From: Oceanitalea sp047302425
GTDB lineage: Bacteria > Actinomycetota > Actinomycetes > Actinomycetales > Actinomycetaceae
Assembly (NCBI RefSeq): GCF_047302425.1
Contig: NZ_CP154855.1
Span: 2,232,001 to 2,296,000 of the forward strand
Length of the DNA stretch: 64,000 nucleotides
Reading direction: 5' to 3'
Shown: piece after piece, positions 27,938 through 37,381 of the stretch
How the letters are laid out: the number at the start of each line of letters is the position of its first letter
How positions within the stretch are numbered: the first letter of the stretch is position 1
Made by a program: the position numbers and the translations under genes
Notes under the pieces: model-generated
Databases searched by the model: none
Told to the model about the DNA's origin: nothing
Seen by the model: only the letters and a program-made list of their open reading frames with translations

Positions 27938-28435
27938 TCACTTGCCGCCCGCGTCCTCCAGCCCCGCGCCGAGGAGCTCGAGGGCGCGGGTCGTCGTCGC
28001 GTCGAGGATCTCCTGCGGGTCGCCGTCGAAGTGGTGCTCCTCGCAGGTCGTCCCCGCCGGCGTGTGGATGGCGATGAACACGGTGCCCACCGGCTGGTCC
28101 TCCTGCCGGTCCGGGCCACCGACACCGGTGACGCCGACCGCGCAGTCCGCACCCAGCACCCGCGCGGCGCCCTCGGCCATCGCCCGGGCGCACTCCTCGC
28201 TGATGACCGGGATGTCCGGGACGCCGAGCGCCTTCTGCTTGGCCTCGACCGTGTAGGTGACGGCGCCGCCGGAGAACCAGCTCCCGGCGTTCGGGGCGGC
28301 GCCGAGGTGGACGGCGATCTGCCCGCTCGTGAGGGACTCGGCAGTGGCGACGGTGACGCCGCGCTCGTACGCGTTCTCGGCGACGATCTTGGCGAGCTGC
28401 TCGGCGTCGCGGGTCATGTGGGGTTCGTTGGCCAT
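27938..28435 (-). CDS. CinA-family nicotinamide mononucleotide amidohydrolase (PncC-type)
   Basis: 165 aa, the stand-alone C-terminal CinA domain. It is expected to deamidate nicotinamide mononucleotide in pyridine nucleotide recycling. Conserved pieces are V-A-T-A-E-S-L-T-S-G-Q-I, G-S-W-F-S-G-G-A-V-T-Y, and G-V-T-G-V-G-G-P-D. The ATG at 28433-28435 is taken; ATG at 28415-28417 is equally possible, as neither has a strong ribosome site. It ends beside a cluster of 18-bp repeats. It is divergent from a DUF4383 gene. Confidence 0.88.
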   Translation of the reverse strand: MANEPHMTRDAEQLAKIVAENAYERGVTVATAESLTSGQIAVHLGAAPNAGSWFSGGAVTYTVEAKQKALGVPDIPVISEECARAMAEGAARVLGADCAVGVTGVGGPDRQEDQPVGTVFIAIHTPAGTTCEEHHFDGDPQEILDATTTRALELLGAGLEDAGGK

Positions 28436-28539
28436 GGACGCGATTGTCAGGGCGTCGCCCGCCGGCGGCATCCGCTGGGATGCGGCACGTGGCGGGCACC
28501 ACGATCATGGCGGGGACCCGACCAGCGCTGGAGAACCAC

Positions 28540-28974
28540 ATGACAGACACCAGACCAGCCACGACGCGACGCGGGGCCCACCAGTGGCTCGCGCTCGTCA
28601 TCGGCGCTCTCTACCTCGTCGTCGGCATCGCCGGCTTCGGCGTCACCGGCTTCGAGGGCTGGACCGAGCACGACCACAGCCAGACCCTCCTCGGCTTCGC
28701 GGTCAACCCGGCCCACAACGTCGTCCACGTGCTCATCGGGCTCCTCGGGGTCGTGCTGTGGCGCACCGCCAGCGGTGCCCGCACCTTCGGCTGGCTCCTC
28801 GTCATCGGCTACGGCGCGACCTTCCTCTACGGGCTGTTCGTCGTCGACAACGCCGACGCGAACTTCCTCAACATCAACTGGGCCGACAACTGGCTGCACC
28901 TCGCCTCCGTCATCGGCGGCCTGCTCGTCGCCCTGCTGCCCTACCGAACCGCTGCGACAGGAGCTGACCGATGA
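28540..28974 (+). CDS. DUF4383 membrane protein
   Basis: 144 aa with four membrane helices. Family features: H-Q-W-L-A-L-V-I-G-A-L-Y-L-V-V-G-I-A-G-F near the N-terminus, then N-P-A-H-N-V-V-H-V-L-I-G and the C-terminal W-A-D-N-W-L-H-L. Function unknown; the family is common in actinobacteria and cyanobacteria. Its stop overlaps the next ATG (ATGA), making a two-gene unit with the DUF2231 gene. Confidence 0.85.
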   Translation: MTDTRPATTRRGAHQWLALVIGALYLVVGIAGFGVTGFEGWTEHDHSQTLLGFAVNPAHNVVHVLIGLLGVVLWRTASGARTFGWLLVIGYGATFLYGLFVVDNADANFLNINWADNWLHLASVIGGLLVALLPYRTAATGADR

Positions 28975-29507
28975 GCACGCACGAGTCCCTGGGAGCCCGC
29001 CTGGCCGCCGTCGTCGAGAAGGACGACCGGCTCGACGGCCTCGTCGCCCGCCTGACCGGCCCCACCGAGAGGCTCATCGCCTCACCGGGGCGGCGCGACC
29101 TCCTGCTCGGCAAGCAGCTCGGGCACGCGCTGCACCCCATCCTCACTGACCTGCCGATCGGCTTCTGGACGAGCTCGCTCGTCCTCGACGTCACCCTGCC
29201 CGCGGCGCCGCACGCCTCGCGCCGGCTGGTCGGGCTCGGACTCCTCGCGGCGGTCCCGACCGTCGTGACCGGATGGGCCGAGTGGGCCCGGACTCCCAAG
29301 CGCGAGGACCGGCGCACCGGCGTCGTCCACGCGAGCGCGAACGGCGTGGCAGCCGTCCTCTTCACCGGCTCGTGGCTGGCCCGCCGCAAGGGGCACCACG
29401 GCGCCGGCAAGGCGCTGAGCGGGCTCGCCGGCGGCGCGCTCGTCGCGGGTGGCGCACTGGGTGGCCACCTCGCGATCGGGCGCAAGGTGGGCAGCAGCTT
29501 CGCCTGA
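28971..29507 (+). CDS. DUF2231 membrane protein
   Basis: 178 aa. The middle contains the DUF2231 pattern G-H-A-L-H-P-I-L-T-D-L-P-I-G-F-W-T-S-S-L, followed by several membrane helices. Proteins of this kind often accompany Rieske or redox membrane proteins, but no cofactor motif is visible here. Translationally coupled to the DUF4383 gene. Convergent with lgt, from which it is separated by 6 bp. Confidence 0.85.
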   Translation: MSTHESLGARLAAVVEKDDRLDGLVARLTGPTERLIASPGRRDLLLGKQLGHALHPILTDLPIGFWTSSLVLDVTLPAAPHASRRLVGLGLLAAVPTVVTGWAEWARTPKREDRRTGVVHASANGVAAVLFTGSWLARRKGHHGAGKALSGLAGGALVAGGALGGHLAIGRKVGSSFA

Positions 29508-29513
29508 TCCCGC

Positions 29514-30449
29514 CTAGCTCTCGCGATCGGCAGCGGGCTCGTCGACGTCCGTCGCGTCGTCGTCGTCCTGCGGGACGACGACGGCGTCCCCCGCCTCGTC
29601 GTCGACCGGACCGTGCCCAGGGAGCCAGATCTCCTCCTCCTGCCCGCGGGTGCGGCGCCCGATGCGGACGAAGATTCCGAGGGCGAGGAGGAAGACGAGG
29701 ATCGAGGTCCACACGTTGAGGCGCATGCCGAGGACCGTCTCGGCGGTGTCGATACGCAGGTACTCGATCCACACGCGCCCGAGCGTGTAGAGCATGACGT
29801 AGAGCCACATGACCCGGCCGTGGCGCAGGCGGAAGCGGCGCTCGGCCCACAGGAGCACGCCGACCATGGCGAGGTTCCACACCATCTCGTAGAGGAAGGT
29901 GGGGTGGAAGAGGAGGTCGGGGTCGGTGTAGCCGGACACGCGGTGGGCGGCGTCGATCTCCAGGCCCCACGGCAGCGTGGTCGGGGCGCCGTAGAGCTCC
30001 TGGTTGAAGTAGTTGCCCAGGCGGCCGATCGCCTGCGCGACGAGCAGCCCCGGCGCGAGGGCGTCGGCGAAGGGCGCCAGGCGCAGGCCGCGGCGGCGCA
30101 TCGCGATCGCGGCCCCGACGGCGCCGCCCGCGATCGCGCCCCAGATCCCCAGGCCGCCGTTCCAGATCTCGATGATCCGGGCCGGGTTCCCGTTCTCGCC
30201 GAAGTAGGCGTCCGGTGAGGAGATCACGTGGTAGAGCCGCGCACCGATGATGCCGAAGAGCACCATCCACAGCGCGACGTCGATCGCCGTGTCCTTGGGC
30301 CCGCCCTTGGCGGTGTAGCGACGGTCGAGGATCCACCAGGCCGCGACGATCCCGAGCCCGATGGCCAGGGCGTAGGCCCGCAGCGGGAACGGTCCGATGA
30401 ACCACTCCGCCTGGGAGGGGCTGGGGATCGATGCGGGGAGGATCAGCAC
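29514..30449 (-). CDS. lgt: Prolipoprotein diacylglyceryl transferase
   Basis: 311 aa polytopic inner-membrane enzyme that attaches diacylglycerol to the lipobox cysteine of prolipoproteins, such as the RibY-like and FKBP lipoproteins of this window. The Lgt signature G-R-L-G-N-Y-F-N-Q-E-L-Y-G near residues 141-153 is present, as is the early P-F-P-L-R-A-Y-A motif. A charged 50-residue cytoplasmic tail follows the last helix. It lies downstream of trpA, the usual actinobacterial place. Confidence 0.95.
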   Translation of the reverse strand: MLILPASIPSPSQAEWFIGPFPLRAYALAIGLGIVAAWWILDRRYTAKGGPKDTAIDVALWMVLFGIIGARLYHVISSPDAYFGENGNPARIIEIWNGGLGIWGAIAGGAVGAAIAMRRRGLRLAPFADALAPGLLVAQAIGRLGNYFNQELYGAPTTLPWGLEIDAAHRVSGYTDPDLLFHPTFLYEMVWNLAMVGVLLWAERRFRLRHGRVMWLYVMLYTLGRVWIEYLRIDTAETVLGMRLNVWTSILVFLLALGIFVRIGRRTRGQEEEIWLPGHGPVDDEAGDAVVVPQDDDDATDVDEPAADRES

Positions 30450-30519
30450 CCGGGCAGCCTAACGCGCCCGGCTTGCGGCGATTCGCGACGCCGGAGGGCG
30501 GGCCTCAGGAACACGTCCA

Positions 30520-30590
30520 CTGTCGGCGGTAAGTGTGCTGTCGGCGCTAAGTGTGCTGTCGGCGCTAAGTGTGCTGTCGGTGACAGGGAG
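30520..30590. repeat. 18-bp tandem repeat between trpA and lgt
   Basis: Three consecutive units of exactly 18 bp (30520-30537, 30538-30555, 30556-30573), consensus CTGTCGGCGSTAAGTGTG, followed by a partial fourth. Units differ by one base. The same unit in the opposite orientation occurs at 27.87 kb, a single copy near 1075, and a diverged pair inside an ABC transporter gene at 38.14 kb. It fills the trpA-lgt spacer. Confidence 0.9.
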
Positions 30591-30599
30591 ACAGGCTTG

Positions 30600-31414
30600 T
30601 TAGCGGCGGACGCCGGCGGACAGGTCCTCGACGAGGGTGCCGAGGACGGACAGGGCCGCCTTCTCGTCGGGGTCCTGCAGGGTGCGCACGAGCGCGGAGC
30701 CGACGATGACGCCGTCGGCGTACTCGGCGACCTCCGCGGCCTGCTCCCCCGTGGACACGCCCAGGCCCACGCACACCCGCTGCGCGCCGGCGGCGCGCGT
30801 GCGGGCGACGAGCTCACGGGCGTGGGTGTCGACGGCGGAGCGCACGCCGGTCACGCCCATCGTCGAGGCGGCGTAGACGAAGCCGCGGGAGGCCTCGGCC
30901 GTCATCGCCAGGCGCGCGTCGGTGGAGCTCGGCGCGACGAGGAAGACCTTGTCGAGGTCGTGCTCGTCGGCGGCGGCGACCCACTGGCCGGCCTCGTCGG
31001 GGATGAGGTCGGGAGTGATGAGCCCCGCGCCCCCGGCATTGGCCAGGTCGCGCGCGAAGCGCTCGACGCCGTAGCGCAGCACCGGGTTGTAGTACGTCAT
31101 GATCAGCACGGCAGCACCGGTTTCGGCCACGGACTCGACGGCGTGCAGCACGTCGGTGATCCGCGTGCCCTGCGCCAGCGCCTGGGTGGTCGCGTGCTGG
31201 ATGACCTCCCCGTCCATGCCGGGGTCGGAGTACGGCAGGCCGAGCTCGACGACGTCGGCCCCGGCTGCCACGGCGGTGCGGGCGGCCGCGACCGAGCGCT
31301 CCACCGTCGGGAAGCCCACGGGCAGGTAGATGACCAGGCCCTTGCGTCCCTCGGCGAGGGCCTCGTCGATGGCCGCGCCGGAGCCGCGGCGGGAGGTCGT
31401 CGTCTGCTGGTCCA

Positions 31415-31415
<1 letters not shown>
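30600..31415 (-). CDS. trpA: Tryptophan synthase alpha subunit
   Basis: 271 aa TIM barrel that cleaves indole-glycerol phosphate to indole. The catalytic Glu/Asp lie in D-V-V-E-L-G-L-P-Y-S-D-P, and the phosphate loop is in the G-V-T-G-V-R region. ATG at 31413-31415 shares a base with the trpB stop (TGATG). A cluster of 18-bp repeats lies directly downstream, before lgt. Confidence 0.97.
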
Positions 31416-32703
<1,288 letters not shown>

Positions 32704-32707
<4 letters not shown>

Positions 32708-33519
32708 GGGCGCACCGCCCGCAGCGAGGGGTGGGAGCCGGCGGCGACCATGTCGGCCACGGCCTGGCGGGGGGTGCCCTGGGTGACGAGCGCCTCGCCG
32801 ACGAGGACGACGTCCGCGCCCGCCCGGGCGTAGTCGAGGACGTCGTGCGGGCCGCGGACCCCGGACTCGGCGACCTTGAGCAGGTGGTCGGGGACGACGT
32901 CGACGACCTTGGCAAAGACGGAGCGGTCGACCTCGAGGGTGTGGAGGTTGCGGGCGTTGATCCCGACGACCTGCGCACCGGCGTCGACGGCGCGGGCGGC
33001 CTCCTCGCGGTTGTGCGCCTCGACGAGGGCGGTCATCCCGAGCGAGTGGACGCGCTCGACGAGCGAGGTGAGCACCGTCTGCTCGAGGGCCGCGACGATG
33101 AGCAGGACGAGGTCCGCGCCGTAGGCCCGGGCCTCCCACACCTGGTAGGGCGTGACGACGAAGTCCTTGCGCAGGACCGGCACGTCCACCCGGGCGCGCA
33201 CCGCGGCGAGGTCCTCGAGGGACCCGCCGAAGCGGCGGCGCTCGGTGAGGACGGAGATCGCGCTGGCGCCCCCGGCCTCGTAGTCGACGGCCAGCCCGGC
33301 GGGGTCGGCGATGTCGGCGAGCGCGCCCTTCGAGGGGCTGGAGCGCTTGACCTCGGCGATGACCGTGACGGCCTCCTCGCCCCCGCGCAGCGCCGCGACC
33401 GCGTCCTTGGCGCCCGGCTGCTGCTGGGCACGCTCCTTGAGCGCGTCGAGCGGCACCTGCGCCTCACGCTCGGCGAGGTCCTCGCGGACCCCGGCAATGA
33501 TGTCTTCCAGGACCGTCAC
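32704..33519 (-). CDS. trpC: Indole-3-glycerol phosphate synthase
   Basis: 271 aa TIM barrel. Signatures: V-I-A-E-V-K-R-S-S-P-S-K-G near residues 53-65, V-L-R-K-D-F-V-V-T-P-Y-Q, G-I-N-A-R-N-L and V-A-E-S-G-V. It closes the indole ring in tryptophan synthesis. GTG at 33517-33519 is preceded by GGGAGGGAG. No trpD or trpF is in the window; actinobacteria use the dual-function PriA/HisA isomerase for the TrpF step. Confidence 0.96.
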
Positions 33520-33563
33520 CGTGTCTCCCTCCCCTGGCTTCCGCCCCCATGGTAGGTGCCACG

Positions 33564-33600
33564 GGGGACGTCCCCGCCCGCCGTCCGGCTTGCGGGCGGG
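33564..33600 (-). promoter_or_regulatory. Overlapping hairpins before trpC
   Basis: A perfect 9-bp stem (33573-33581 with 33592-33600, CCCGCCCGC) overlaps a 12-bp palindrome GGGGACGTCCCC at 33564-33575. Both lie in the 83-bp gap before trpC and cannot form together. They could be an attenuator or an mRNA processing site. No run of T residues and no leader peptide rich in Trp codons is visible. Confidence 0.45.
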
Positions 33601-33602
33601 TG

Positions 33603-33881
33603 CTACACGCCGATGACCATGCCGGCGACGGCGAGCAGCCACAGCAGCGAGCCGACCGTCCCCAGGACGATCCCGGCGACGGCCTGCGCGCGGTTCGTGG
33701 CGCGACGCGCCGACGCCGCGAGGACGCCGTTGATCCCGAGGACGACGGCGGTGATGCTCACGACCGCCCCCGCGATGACGACGACGACGGCCGCCGGCGC
33801 GATGAGCGCGAGCACGCCGACGATGCCGAGCCCGAGCGCCCAGCTGCCGTGCCGGTTGCCCTCCGCGGAGGGCTCGCTCAC
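33603..33881 (-). CDS. Small DUF4190-like membrane protein
   Basis: 92 aa with two or three membrane helices (L-G-L-G-I-V-G-V-L-A-L-I-A-P and V-A-G-I-V-L-G-T-V-G-S-L-L-W). It resembles DUF4190-type small membrane proteins; no function is known. GTG at 33879-33881 overlaps the stop of the upstream HGxxPAAW-like gene (GTGA). It lies inside the trp cluster, between the trp-associated membrane genes and trpC. Confidence 0.7.
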   Translation of the reverse strand: MSEPSAEGNRHGSWALGLGIVGVLALIAPAAVVVVIAGAVVSITAVVLGINGVLAASARRATNRAQAVAGIVLGTVGSLLWLLAVAGMVIGV

Positions 33882-34162
33882 GCGTACCAGTTGTGCTCCC
33901 CGCCCTGCGGCGGGTTCTCGCGGTTCCGCGGCTGGCCCATGCCCATGACGCTGAGCACACCGCTCACGACGAGCGCGAGGACGAGCAGCCCACCGCCGAC
34001 GGCGATGATCCACATCTCCCACATGATCATGCCGAGGGCGACGACGACGGCACCCAGGCACACGCCCCAGAACATCACCCAGCCGGCGACGGTCTTGCCC
34101 TCGTTGTGGAACGGGGCGACCGGCGGCAGGTCGTAGTCGCGGCTCGTGCCGTCTTGCACCAT
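33878..34162 (-). CDS. Small HGxxPAAW-like membrane protein
   Basis: 94 aa with two membrane helices. The N-terminal segment F-H-N-E-G-K-T-V-A-G-W corresponds to the H-G-x-x-P-A-A-W motif of a small actinobacterial membrane family found in trp operons, although the proline is lost here. It is conserved next to trpC in many genera, with unknown role. ATG at 34160-34162; the stop overlaps the DUF4190-like gene. Confidence 0.75.
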   Translation of the reverse strand: MVQDGTSRDYDLPPVAPFHNEGKTVAGWVMFWGVCLGAVVVALGMIMWEMWIIAVGGGLLVLALVVSGVLSVMGMGQPRNRENPPQGGEHNWYA

Positions 34163-34202
34163 GGTTCGCGTCCTCTCAAACGGTCGTGGTCTGCGGGCCA
34201 GC

Positions 34203-34829
34203 CTATCGGTGCTCGGGCTCGGTCGGGTCCTCGCCCCGCCCGAGCGCGTCCCAGTCGTCCATCGCGCGCACGCGCTCGTCGGGCGCGTCCGCGAGGGTGA
34301 CGGGACGCTCCCCCGCCGCCGCGGGACGCTCGAAACGGCGGCCTCCCGCCGTCGTCGGCATGCGCAGGACGAGGACGGAGCAGGCGGCCACGAGCACGCC
34401 GACGAGCACCGCGAGGTAGGGCCACGGCGTGACGGAGGGCGCGGCGGAGATCTCGCGCACACCGCTGACCGTGGCCGCGGCGGCGAGCAGCGGGGGCTGC
34501 GGGTCCAGGAGGAAGCCGACGGCGGAGGCAGCGAGCAGCGCCCCCAGGGCGACGAGGGCGACGGCGCACAGCCGGCTCACCCAGCGGCCGCCGAGCGCGA
34601 GGGCCAGCGCGGTGGCGAGGACGGCCAGGCCCGCGGCGGTGGTCGCGGGCGCGGCGTCGCCGCCGGTCACCGTGACGGTCCGCTCCGCGAGCACCGTGGG
34701 CACCGGCGCGCTGGCCCAGGTGAGCACCGACAGCCCGAAGGCCACCGCCCCGAGAACCAGGACGAGGACGACGACGCGTCCCCGGCTCGGGCGGCGCGGC
34801 GCGGCGGGTGCCGGGCTCGCCGTCGTCAT
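34203..34829 (-). CDS. Tryptophan-operon-associated membrane protein (TIGR02234-like)
   Basis: 208 aa, four membrane helices and a hydrophilic C-terminal tail of about 45 residues. It matches the Trp_oprn_chp family by position between trpE and trpC and by the helices V-V-V-L-V-L-V-L-G-A-V-A-F-G-L and the S-V-T-P-W-P-Y-L-A loop. Function unknown. ATG at 34827-34829 overlaps the trpE stop. Confidence 0.82.
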   Translation of the reverse strand: MTTASPAPAAPRRPSRGRVVVLVLVLGAVAFGLSVLTWASAPVPTVLAERTVTVTGGDAAPATTAAGLAVLATALALALGGRWVSRLCAVALVALGALLAASAVGFLLDPQPPLLAAAATVSGVREISAAPSVTPWPYLAVLVGVLVAACSVLVLRMPTTAGGRRFERPAAAGERPVTLADAPDERVRAMDDWDALGRGEDPTEPEHR

Positions 34830-36382
34830 GGCGCCTCCGTCGCGGGGCGCAGGGCCGCGGCGACCTGGACGGCGCGCAGCGCGGCGGCGGCCTTGTTGCG
34901 CGACTCCTCGTACTCGAGCTCGGGCACCGAGTCCGCGACGATCCCCGCCCCGGCCTGCACGCTCGCGACGCCGTCGCGGATGTAGGCGGTGCGGATCGCG
35001 ATGGCCATGTCGGCGTCCCCGGCGAAGTCGAGGTAGCCGATGGTCCCGCCGTAGATGCCGCGGCGGGCCGGCTCGAGGTCGTCGATGAGCTCGATGGCGC
35101 GCGGCTTGGGCGCACCGGAGAGCGTGCCGGCGGGGAAGGTCGCGACGAGGCTGTCGAGCGCCGTCGACGTCTCCCGCAGCCGGCCGGTCACCGTCGAGGA
35201 GATGTGCATGATGTGGCTGTAGCGCTTGACCTCCATGAGCTCGACGACCTCGACGGTCGTCGGCTCGCAAACCTTGACGAGGTCGTTGCGGGCGAGGTCG
35301 ACAAGCATGATGTGCTCCGAGCGCTCCTTGGGGTCGGCGAGCAGCTCCTCCCCCAGCGCGTGGTCCTCCTCCGCGTTCGCGCCGCGCGGGCGCGAGCCGG
35401 CGATCGGGAAGGTGACGACGGTGCCGTCGGTCACCTTGACGAGCGTCTCCGGGCTCGAGCCGACGACGGCGAAGCTCGCCGAGCGGCCCTCGCCCGGCTC
35501 GTCGGGCAGCTCGAGGTAGTACATGTACGGGCTCGGGTTGATGGTCCGCAAGGCCCGGTAGACGTCGAGCGGGTCGGCCGGGGAGTCGACGTCGACGCGC
35601 TGGGACAGGACGAGCTGGAAGACCTCGCCGTCGCGGATGGCCTGCTTGGCGGCCTGGACGCCGCTCTCGAACTCCTCGCGGGTGGAGCGGTAGCGCAGCT
35701 CCCCCGCCGGTGCCGCGCCGGGTGCGGTGACGGCGGCGTGGCTGGTGAGCGGCTCGAGGAGCGCGGCCTGCATGGCGTCGAGGCGGGCGACGGCGTCGGC
35801 GTGGGCCTGGTCGACCCGCTCGTCGGTGTCGTCGAAGTTGATCGCGTTGGCGATGAGCCACACCGAGCCGTCGGAGTGGTCGACGGCGGCGAGGTCGGTG
35901 GCCAGGCACAGCGCGACCTCGGGGGCGTCGAGCTCTGTGGGCGCGTTGGCGCGCAGGCGCGGCTCCCACTGGCGCAGGACGTCCCAGCCGAGGGAGCCGA
36001 CGAGCCCGCCGGTCAGCGGGGGCAGGCCGGGCAGGGCGGGGGTGTGCAGGACGCGCAGCGTCTCGCGCAGCACGTCGAGGACGGGCCCCTCGGTGGGCAC
36101 GCCCACCGGGACGTCACCGAGCCACGTCGCGCGGCCGCCACGGGACAGCAGCGTGGCGCGGGAGCGCACCCCGACGAAGGACCACCGCGCCCAGGCGCCG
36201 TGCTCGGCGGACTCGAGGACGAAGGTGCCCGGCCGGCCGGCGGCGAGCTGGCGGTACAGGCCGACGGGGGTGACGTCGTCGGCGAGGAGGCGGCGCACGA
36301 CCGGGATGACGCGACGGTCGGCGGCGAGCTGGCGGAAGGTGGGCAGGTCGGGTGAGGTCACGCCCCACTCGGGCGCGCTCAC
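34826..36382 (-). CDS. trpE: Anthranilate synthase component I
   Basis: 518 aa chorismate-utilising enzyme. Markers: P-V-G-L-Y-R-Q-L-A (Trp feedback pocket region, residues about 40-60), N-P-S-P-Y-M-Y-Y-L, the P-I-A-G-S-R-P-R-G loop, and the catalytic H-I-M-H-I-S-S-T-V and A-F/P-A-G-T-L-S-G-A-P-K segments. GTG at 36380-36382 overlaps the hisI stop (GTGA), so hisI and the trp genes are translationally linked and no leader-peptide attenuator can sit directly before trpE. The glutaminase partner is not in this window. Confidence 0.96.
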   Translation of the reverse strand: MSAPEWGVTSPDLPTFRQLAADRRVIPVVRRLLADDVTPVGLYRQLAAGRPGTFVLESAEHGAWARWSFVGVRSRATLLSRGGRATWLGDVPVGVPTEGPVLDVLRETLRVLHTPALPGLPPLTGGLVGSLGWDVLRQWEPRLRANAPTELDAPEVALCLATDLAAVDHSDGSVWLIANAINFDDTDERVDQAHADAVARLDAMQAALLEPLTSHAAVTAPGAAPAGELRYRSTREEFESGVQAAKQAIRDGEVFQLVLSQRVDVDSPADPLDVYRALRTINPSPYMYYLELPDEPGEGRSASFAVVGSSPETLVKVTDGTVVTFPIAGSRPRGANAEEDHALGEELLADPKERSEHIMLVDLARNDLVKVCEPTTVEVVELMEVKRYSHIMHISSTVTGRLRETSTALDSLVATFPAGTLSGAPKPRAIELIDDLEPARRGIYGGTIGYLDFAGDADMAIAIRTAYIRDGVASVQAGAGIVADSVPELEYEESRNKAAAALRAVQVAAALRPATEAP

Positions 36383-36741
36383 GCGGTACCACCGACGACG
36401 GCGCCGAGGTCGCCGCCCGCCTCGAAGCACGTGCGGGTGCCGGTGTGGCACGCCGGGCCGACCTGCTCGACGCGCACGAGCAGGGCGTCGCCGTCGCAGT
36501 CGAGCGCGACCGAGCGCACGTGCTGGACGTTCCCCGAGGTGTCGCCCTTGCGCCAGTACTCCTGCCGGGAGCGCGACCAGTAGGTGGCGCGGCCGGTGGT
36601 GAGGGTGCGGTGCAGGGCCTCGTCGTCCATCCAGCCGACCATGAGGACCTGGTCGGTGGTGTCGTCCTGGACGACGGCGCAGACGAGGCCGGAGCTGTCG
36701 CGCTTGAGGCGGGCGGCGATCGAGGGGTCGAGGCTGGACAC
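36379..36741 (-). CDS. hisI: Phosphoribosyl-AMP cyclohydrolase HisI
   Basis: 120 aa. It opens the purine ring in the third step of histidine synthesis. The metal-binding residues lie in D-C-D-G-D-A and the Cys-His motif V-G-P-A-C-H-T-G-T-R-T-C-F. The central W-S-R-S-R-Q-E-Y-W-R-K-G-D-T-S-G-N is diagnostic. GTG at 36739-36741 gives the usual length; another GTG at 36765 would add eight residues. First gene of the hisI-trpE string. Confidence 0.95.
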   Translation of the reverse strand: MSSLDPSIAARLKRDSSGLVCAVVQDDTTDQVLMVGWMDDEALHRTLTTGRATYWSRSRQEYWRKGDTSGNVQHVRSVALDCDGDALLVRVEQVGPACHTGTRTCFEAGGDLGAVVGGTA

Positions 36742-36880
36742 CCGTCGATCTTGCCAGACAAGCACGTCTCACCGGGCGGACGCGGGTGGGGTGGAGGTCT
36801 CAGTGAGCGGTGCGGAGGGGTGGCGGGACGCCGGTGCTTCCTAGCGTGCGGGGACCAGCACCGACCACAGGGAGAGACCG

Positions 36881-37369
36881 ATGACCACGACGACCGCCGC
36901 CGCCCCGACCACCGACCCGACGCCGCGCCTCGCGTCCTTCACCGCGACCGGCCGCTCGACCGGCTCGCTGTCCACCGCCGTCGAGGCCCGCCAGTTCGGC
37001 TTCGTCGTCGCGGAGCCGCCGTCGCTGGGCGGCACCGACGAGGGCGCCAACCCCATCGAGTACGTGCTCGGCGCGCTGAACGGCTGCGTGACGGTCGTCG
37101 TCGAGACGGTGGCCGCCGAGCTGGGGGTCGCCGTCGACGGCGTCGCGACGGAGGCGACCGGGACGCTCGACATCCGTGGCTTCGCGGGCACCGCCGACGT
37201 GTCCCCGCACTTCCAGACGCTCACGCTGCAGGTGACGCTGACGACCGCCGTCGCCGAGGCGGAGCTGGGCGAGCTCAAGGCGCAGGTGCTGCGCCGCTGC
37301 CCGCTGTTCAACCTGATCCGCGACGCCGGCGTCCCGGTCGAGGAGACCTGGGTGGTGCGCCAGGCCTGA
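36881..37369 (+). CDS. OsmC-family peroxiredoxin-like protein
   Basis: 162 aa. OsmC/Ohr proteins reduce organic peroxides with two cysteines. Here the first lies in A-L-N-G-C-V-T-V-V-V-E and the second in L-R-R-C-P-L-F-N, with the typical spacing and the E-Y-V-L-G-A-L lead-in. A -10-like TAGCGT at 36842-36847 and GGGAGAG before the ATG support the start. Isolated plus-strand gene between hisI and the ABC exporter. Redox function is family inference. Confidence 0.88.
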   Translation: MTTTTAAAPTTDPTPRLASFTATGRSTGSLSTAVEARQFGFVVAEPPSLGGTDEGANPIEYVLGALNGCVTVVVETVAAELGVAVDGVATEATGTLDIRGFAGTADVSPHFQTLTLQVTLTTAVAEAELGELKAQVLRRCPLFNLIRDAGVPVEETWVVRQA

Positions 37370-37381
37370 CCCGGCGCCCGC

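Noticed and set aside
30520..30590. CRISPR array
   Set aside because: Units are 18 bp, contiguous and without unique spacers; no cas genes are nearby. It is a simple tandem repeat.
36379..36880. Trp attenuator or leader peptide before trpE
   Set aside because: trpE overlaps hisI, and no short frame with consecutive Trp codons followed by a terminator is visible upstream of hisI.
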